Source of the DNA: Ciborinia camelliae
Taxonomy: Eukaryota; Ascomycota; Leotiomycetes; Helotiales; Sclerotiniaceae
Reading direction: 5' to 3'
NCBI GenBank assembly: GCA_025890175.1
Contig: JANPYM010000005.1
Span: 2,194,166 to 2,258,165 of the forward strand
DNA: 64,000 nucleotides
In this document: positions 58,116 to 64,000 of the stretch, piece after piece
Numbering within the stretch: position 1 is the first letter of the stretch
How the letters are laid out: each line of letters starts with the position of its first letter
Position numbers and translations under genes: made by a program
The notes under the pieces: model-generated
What the model was told of the DNA's origin: nothing
Seen by the model: only the letters and a program-made list of their open reading frames with translations
The model's database searches: none

Positions 58116-59168
58116 ATGAAGGCATCATGGCTCCCCACAAGCCTAAGGGAAGGCCTTAGATGTGCCTGTTCCAACCAACCCACCATCCCCAGATCCCTAC
58201 TCCGAAATCGAATTCCCCAGTCCTCGCCCTCGAAACCTTTCACAACCACCTCACAACTCCGAGACAGCATTGCGGCTCCTGAAATCGGTTTCCCAAGAGA
58301 GGGAGGACGAGGAGAAAATGGGGAGGAAGAAATCCCAAAGTTTTATGCGCGTCTGGTTCCATATTCGCCATCATATTTCACGGCTCAACCTTCATATACC
58401 GATAACCTTTTGCAATTGCAAAGCCTCTTACGCAAATACGCGAAACTTCCCGTTGTGCAGACAGGAGAGGCGCCGCGTGTGGCATGGAGGTCTCTTATGG
58501 AATATAGGGATCAAACTGGAGAGACAGTACGGTCATCAAAATATCACAAGATTGTGGAGACACTGCATCGACTCAACCATATCCATCCATCTGTGATGCC
58601 CCCAGATGTAAAGGAAGCCATCGACATATACAAACGCGATGTAAACCCCCACGAGAACGTCGCAAAGCCTATACCCATTGATAAATTTGGACGGGCATTA
58701 GGAGTCGGAAGGAGGAAATCGTCTACAGCGAGAGCGTATTTGGTGGAGGGCACAGGGGAGGTACTTATTAATGGGAAAACGCTCGCGGAAGCTTTTGGCA
58801 GACATCATGATAGGGAAAGTGCCATTTGGGCATTGAAGGCTACAGATAGAATTGATAAGTATAATGTTTGGGCCCTAGTTAGTGGAGGTGGAACTACAGG
58901 GCAAGCGGAAGCTTTGACGTTAGCTGTGGGGAAGGCTTTACTTTCACATGAACCGGCTTTGAAGCCTGCGTTACGACGAGGTAAGTTTCTCATATATTTC
59001 TTCTTATTACATTGCCATCTCCCTACCTATCAAAATGAATCAGTTCTTGAAGCATACGATACTGACATTTTTCCAGCCGGATGTGTGACTCGTGATCCAA
59101 GAAGAGTGGAGAGAAAGAAGCCAGGTCATGTCAAGGCCAGAAAGATGCCTGCCTGGGTCAAGAGATAG
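58116..59168 (+). CDS. MRPS9: Mitochondrial small ribosomal subunit protein uS9m
   Basis: Protein S9 of the mitochondrial ribosome. Two exons, 58116-58980 and 59077-59168 (318 aa). The presequence is MKASWLPTSLREGLRCACSN followed by further basic, Ser/Pro-rich residues. A fungal mitochondrial extension precedes the S9 core: GRALGVGRRKSSTARAYLVE, TGEVLINGKTLAEAFGRHHD, SGGGTTGQAEALTLAVGKAL, and the basic tail RDPRRVERKKPGHVKARKMP that reaches toward the P site. The 96-nt intron is a multiple of three without a stop, so reading through also gives an open frame; the S9 alignment shows it must be removed (ALRR joined to AGCVTRDPR). It diverges from eEF1B gamma, 232 bp apart. Confidence 0.95.
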   Translation: MKASWLPTSLREGLRCACSNQPTIPRSLLRNRIPQSSPSKPFTTTSQLRDSIAAPEIGFPREGGRGENGEEEIPKFYARLVPYSPSYFTAQPSYTDNLLQLQSLLRKYAKLPVVQTGEAPRVAWRSLMEYRDQTGETVRSSKYHKIVETLHRLNHIHPSVMPPDVKEAIDIYKRDVNPHENVAKPIPIDKFGRALGVGRRKSSTARAYLVEGTGEVLINGKTLAEAFGRHHDRESAIWALKATDRIDKYNVWALVSGGGTTGQAEALTLAVGKALLSHEPALKPALRRGKFLIYFFLLHCHLPTYQNESVLEAYDTDIFPAGCVTRDPRRVERKKPGHVKARKMPAWVKR

Positions 59169-62040
59169 TTGTGTATATATATCTCTTTTATTGTATCAAT
59201 GCATATGATGTATGGATTACCGGGGGCTTGTGTAAGGGCTGGAGATATTCGACACATAAAGAATATGAAAATTGATACGAATACCAATAGATGTCGAAGC
59301 TCACACACCCGGCACATCAATATCCCAACATCAGGTATCCCATCAAACTCCATTTGCATGTGGAATCATGAATATCGATCAATACAAGATCAAGCTTTCA
59401 GATAATACATAATAGTCTACACCCAGTAAGTGCAGTTATTTCAAAGAAATACTATACGAAAGCGAATATCATAAAGACCCCCGTTCCGTTCGTATCAATA
59501 CCTCACAATAATCTCAAAACATACGTCCAAAATACGTGCATGCATGTTCCCAAGTATTGTATCTGTATCTTTCGTACCAATCAAAAACCACCTACCTACT
59601 AGGTATTCAAACCAATTTATATCCATCGCCACCCTAGCTGGCGTGCATAACATAACCCCACGCTGACCTCGAGGTTCAAACCACACCTCACACCCATCCA
59701 TATCTATCAACCTAAGATAGGTATCCATATGATACAAACCCCATGCTTCCATAACCACGCTTCCATACATATTCTCCTGCAGCCTCGCAGTGGCATAGTA
59801 TTGGGGGCTGAAAGCTTCAAGTAAATAGGTAAGAGTAAGGCTGGCTAGCTCCACAAAACTCATGCAAACAATACGACAAACCAACATAGAGTCGCATACA
59901 CAGAGTCGCATCGTCATCCCACCCAATAAATAACCCCTACCCTACCCCTCCTTCCATTACTTTTCTCCCGTTCCCTCCCTTCCTCCCATCCTTCCATCCC
60001 ATCCTTCCATCCTCCCGTTCCCAGCCTAGCCCCCTGCCCATCCATCAGCCGAACTTGGCAGCCCCCTAAAGAGCAAGCCTACAAACCCCATGCCATGGAC
60101 CCGGATCAAATGCAAATATGACGATGCATGCATATGTGGTCAATGTAGATGTAGATGTAGATGTAGATCTCTAGCTTCATTTTGCCTTGTGTTCAGTGTT
60201 CACTGCCTATCAATATGGATATGAATATGGATATGGAGGATAATACACCAGGTAGACTGACTTCTCAGCGCTAATATAATAATATACTGTATTGTAATAG
60301 GTATCGACTAAATCTAAGGCTGATTACGTACCTAGGTAGGTAGTCAATATTAACATCCATCTATCCACCCACCCACCCATCCATCCATAATCTAACCAAA
60401 TCAATCAATCAATCAATCAATCAATCAACGAACCAACCAACCTCTCATTCAATCTCACTTCCTTCGCCTTCAAACTTAATCCATCCCATCTCATCTCATT
60501 TCATCTCATTCCAATCCTCTTCCCCTCCCCTCCCCTCCCCTCCTTCCCTCGATAACAACCTCCCATCAACATTTCCCCTAACCACCAGCACACCATCCCT
60601 GTCCCATACCCGCAGCCTCCTCACATCCGCATGCATACATACCCGTCCGTCCGCCACCCGCGTCCCGTGCCATGCCATGCCATGCATCCTTCCATCCATG
60701 CAGCTAAGCCTCCGCCTCACATCCATCCATCCCATATTCCCTTACCATAGGTATAGGTATAGGTATAGGTAGCTCCCGTCATCTTTCCTTATCCGATCCG
60801 ATCCGATCCAATCCAGATCCAGATGCAATTCTTCATCTGCATGCAGGGTCTAGATTCAACCAACATAACACATCCTTATATGCGAAGGCTTTTAGATGAT
60901 CCGATTGAAGCGAGCGAGGTAAGATACCTAATTTCTATGCCGAACCAAACCAACCCGCGCCGAGAACCGAACAATGCTTACCACATGATGATTGATATAT
61001 TCTTGCGGAAAAACACGAGGAAGTAAGCACCTAAGCTGAACACTGACCAGGAGTTTTGCTGCGAAGACTTTGCTTTGCTTTGCTTTGCTTTGCTGGATAA
61101 TTTCCTTTTGACGGATCTTTTTTATTTACAGTATAGTGTATACACGAACTTTCCACAATCCTTGGTGCCCTACTCTCCCCCTCCCCAAATCCCCAACCTT
61201 CTCCCCTTCTCCCCCTCGGCAGACACTCATCTCTTCCGGCGCATCCATGCGCATGCTAATTCATTGCAATTCGTTGCCATCATACCCTAAAAGATACGAT
61301 TTTAATACCCTAAAAGATATATTATTCATTCGCCCCATAACCCCCCCATATCCCCTTAAGTTCGTTCAGTTCTGTGGACCTAAAAGCCCATCTGCCATTC
61401 ATTGCATTCCTATCCTTGTGAGCCTAGAAGCCCCCCTTAATCATACTCGTGAGCCTAGAAGCCCCCCTTATACATACTCCTGAGCCTAGAAGCCCTTCCC
61501 ATTGCACGGCGGCTCTAGTAAACCGCATCGTACAACATTATAATGAAAAAAAACAAGACGCTAAAACATCCATTCATTCATATACCCCATGCTTTCCCAA
61601 ACCATTTGCAAGCCAGAACCGGACTACCTTTACTTATCATCATACAAACATCGTAATAAAAGAAGCATTGCGCATAGAAACATTGAAGCATAAATAGCTT
61701 CATCGAAAAATCAGAATGCCGCCCACCCGCAAATAGTCCGCCAGTGACAATCCCTTCACCTCATGCATGCAAAGAACCGCCAACACCAAATTGACAAATC
61801 AAGAAGACAAAATCAAGATCCCCATACAAGTAGTAATACCGCAGGAAGTGATCCTGATTAGTAGGAAAAAGAGAAAGCCAAATCTCGATATTGACAAAAT
61901 AGAGCAAAGAATTGGAAACAAAAACAAAACGCCGAAGAGAAAAAATGCAAGTTTATGTCCTACGGATGGTATATCGAAACAAAACTTTTTCAAGTAGGAG
62001 AGAACAGAAGCGAAAAGTGGTGAAACGAGATATACTGTTA
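59169..62040. repeat. Long gene-free stretch rich in simple repeats
   Basis: 2.9 kb without a convincing gene between convergent genes. It contains GATGTA units (60146-60172), CCATCCATCCACC and AATC tandem units (about 60355-60427), CTCCCCTCCC (about 60520-60545), ATAGGT units (60747-60770), GATCC repeats (about 60795-60820), TTTGC units (61068-61093), two copies of ATACCCTAAAAGATA near 61285-61320, and a 31-bp tandem repeat (61418-61496). A minus-strand frame of 143 codons at 59495-59926 has no recognisable domain. Confidence 0.6.
61418..61496. repeat. 31-bp tandem repeat, about 2.6 copies
   Basis: Units beginning GTGAGCCTAGAAGCCCCCCT at 61418 and 61449, and a CTGAGCCTAGAAGCCC copy at 61480, spaced exactly 31 bp. 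A weaker related unit (GTGGACCTAAAAGCCC) lies about 45 bp before the first. Confidence 0.8.
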
Positions 62041-63293
62041 TCATGGTGGCGCTCGACCGACGTTGGAGTTTGCGTTCGATGAGGATGCGCCTCCGCCAGA
62101 GGCTGCGGACGCTTCAAGATTTTCTTGGATATTTTGGCAGCTCAGGAGGACTGCAATTTTTGTTAGATAAACAAGCGATTGTTACGGCTCTGCTGTTCTA
62201 AACTTACTGTCCATGATTTCTGCCTCTCCAACACCATATTGATAATCCACCAAGCCATATTTCTCAACCGAATCGCACAAACGTGTTAAGTTGGCCCCCA
62301 TTTTACCAATAAATTCCAAGGACATGAGTGTTTGCGGTGGCTGTAGGTGCTGCCCTGATTCGAGAAAATCCTGCTGTCTAGTGAAAATGCCTAACCACGC
62401 CGCATTAAATTCGTTCCATAGTCGAACTCGATCGGCATGGAGGGCAACTTCGTCTATAGTAAGGCCTTCATCAGAAACTATTAGTGGATGAAGTTGAACA
62501 GAGGAAATATTAATTTACCTAACTCTGCTACGTGTCCGAGTAGCCACTCAGAAACTTCAAGTAAGGACGAACTTGCTTCTGCAAGGCGAAGATCAATAAT
62601 GTTCTTAAAGATCTGCTTTAGAGCAGTCTGGTAAGTCAAGTAAGCTTCTTCCATCCCTCCCGGTCCTTGCGCCTGCAGATTCCCCGTATCCATAATATCG
62701 GACGTTGCCGGTGCTTGGGTCATTCCGCCTAACCCTACGTTTGCAGAATATGCTGGTTGAATCAAAGTAGCGCGATCCACTGGGCTTTGTTGATGATGAT
62801 AAGGCGTGGATGAGTTTGACGAAGCGTAATTTTGGGTTCCTGGAGTATTGGAAGGATCGTTTGGGAGGTAGGGGGCAGGCACATCTGGCAACATCTGCAT
62901 TGCTGCAGGTTGCCGTGCCTGAAATTGCGAATTATCATAACCGTTGTTTTGTGGATTTTGTTGTGTGACATTGTTGTACATCATCCCGGCATTATAATCA
63001 GAGAAGTTTGCTTGTTGCCTTTGATCTGGAGGGAAATTGGGCTGGTATTGCAAAGTATTTTGTGGAATTCCTGTGGCGAAAGGCGGAGTTGAGTCTGGAT
63101 AGTATCCAGTATTATATGGCGGGACGGTTCCAACTCCGCGATTCATTGATGGCGATGCTGTCGCTGAAGACCGGTATCTATCCGACATGGTGTTTGGGAT
63201 TCCACGGCCTTGGCTCTGGTCTGATGCATATCTGGGATCCTGGACAGGGTATGGCGGCTCATTCTGCCTTCTTCGACGGTTATTGTCGTCCAT
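62041..63293 (-). CDS. Gln/Asn/Pro-rich hypothetical protein with helical C-terminal domain
   Basis: Three exons, 62519-63293, 62208-62477 and 62041-62150 (384 aa, phases close). I do not recognise the family. The first 200 residues are low-complexity, rich in Gln, Asn, Pro and Tyr (TLQYQPNFPPDQRQQANFSD), likely disordered. From about residue 215 a helical domain follows: EEAYLTYQTALKQIFKNIID, EASSSLLEVSEWLLGHVAEL, DEVALHADRVRLWNEFNAAW, and LEFIGKMGANLTRLCDSVEK, then a Ser/Gly/Asn tail. The head with a compact helical tail suggests a nuclear scaffold or regulator, but this is a guess. An ATG four codons earlier (63305) is an alternative start. Confidence 0.8.
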
Positions 63294-64000
63294 TTTCCTC
63301 CCCAATTCCGAATTATGCAGGCTACTTCCCCCAACTGATCCAATTGATGCGCCGCCAACAAAGAATGCGACCTCGAGTACAAGAAGGTCAGCTTGCTAAT
63401 TCGATACTGGTGGAGGTTTCAATGGGTTCTTCTCGCTGCAATTTGACGCGCTGTATATTCTTATTTCTCGATACTAAACTGCGCTCTCTTTATGGTCCTG
63501 TCAACGATATCCATCAAGCCAAAAGGGAAAGGGGGGTTTAGTTACCTGAACACCTTGAAAGATGGCGGCTTTGGTGAGAAAATTTGAGATTTTATTTTGC
63601 CTCGAAGCCGAGCAAACCTTATGTTGTTTTATGAATCTTTTCGTTGGGATCAAGAAAAAAAAAAGGTGTTGGCTGGGACAAGATATAGGAAACGACAACC
63701 TTGACAACGACTTGACTCTAGCACTTGGTCGACAGTAAGGTGGAATTGGCCTTGAATGACAGAGTGCTAGATTTTGATCAATGGCAGTACAGATCAATAT
63801 CAATGATTGTACAGTTTCCGTCAAGACTCAAGAGAACAGAAATGTTGCGAATAATAAAGTTCACCGATTGAGTTTCTTTCTTTCAGTGTTCTATTGTCAA
63901 GACCTCGTCGCTAACTTCTGGGACTATCCTTGACTTCTCATACAAGCAAGTCCCCTGTGAAATCTACCTTAGTAGTTTTTAGGGAAAATATCACTAGGGG
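63294..64000. other. Upstream flank at the right window edge
   Basis: Promoter side of the preceding gene and unassigned sequence. No frame with recognisable content; a gene beginning beyond the edge cannot be judged. Confidence 0.35.

Noticed and set aside
59495..59926. 143-codon minus-strand open frame
   Set aside because: No domain, no splice context, no codon bias, and it lies in a repeat-rich spacer; could be a remnant but not supportable.

Overview
The window is nuclear DNA from a filamentous ascomycete. Genes are dense and sit on both strands, with many 41-100 nt introns (GTAAGT/GTATGT donors, CTAAC-like branch sites) and short AT-rich spacers. A single 5S rRNA gene lies among protein genes, as is usual in Pezizomycotina. 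Protein similarities and intergenic style suggest a leotiomycete (Botrytis/Sclerotinia type), but that placement is inference. Almost all content is core eukaryotic housekeeping. I see no transposon, CRISPR array or prokaryotic-style operon.

0-8 kb: mitochondrial small-subunit protein uS10m, mitochondrial TrpRS, a small spliced mitochondrial-looking protein, cytosolic SerRS and the GTPase Rheb. 8-19 kb: the cohesin-release factor WAPL, a uracil phosphoribosyltransferase (FUR1/URC6 type), elongation factor Elf1, and the 19-exon uracil-catabolism gene URC1. FUR1-type UPRT and URC1 lie about 2 kb apart, separated only by Elf1, which may be part of a uracil-catabolism cluster. 20-23 kb: a small serine-rich gene and a decayed FAD-linked (BBE-type) oxidase. 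23-36 kb: ribosomal protein eS1, a Rab-like GTPase, an ABHD11-like hydrolase, a ZUP1-type deubiquitinase, the BUR1 kinase, a tiny complex I-like protein and a CFA-synthase-family methyltransferase. 36-52 kb: a P5B ATPase (Ypk9), the histone chaperone Nap1, 3-phosphoglycerate dehydrogenase and a class V myosin. 52-64 kb: 5S rRNA, Rrp36, an FCP1/NIF-type HAD protein, eEF1B-gamma with an intronic C/D snoRNA matching snR38, mitochondrial uS9m, a long repeat-rich gene-free stretch and a Gln/Asn-rich hypothetical protein.

The most interesting material is in gene structure: a 3-nt microexon in URC1, GC-AG introns (one in frame inside the PRPP loop of UPRT), an exon that is only the start codon in ELF1, and an snR38-like snoRNA kept in the same host gene as in budding yeast (TEF4). 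Exon boundaries were placed by hand from splice consensus, reading phase and family conservation; every multi-exon model given closes in phase, but none is confirmed by transcripts.
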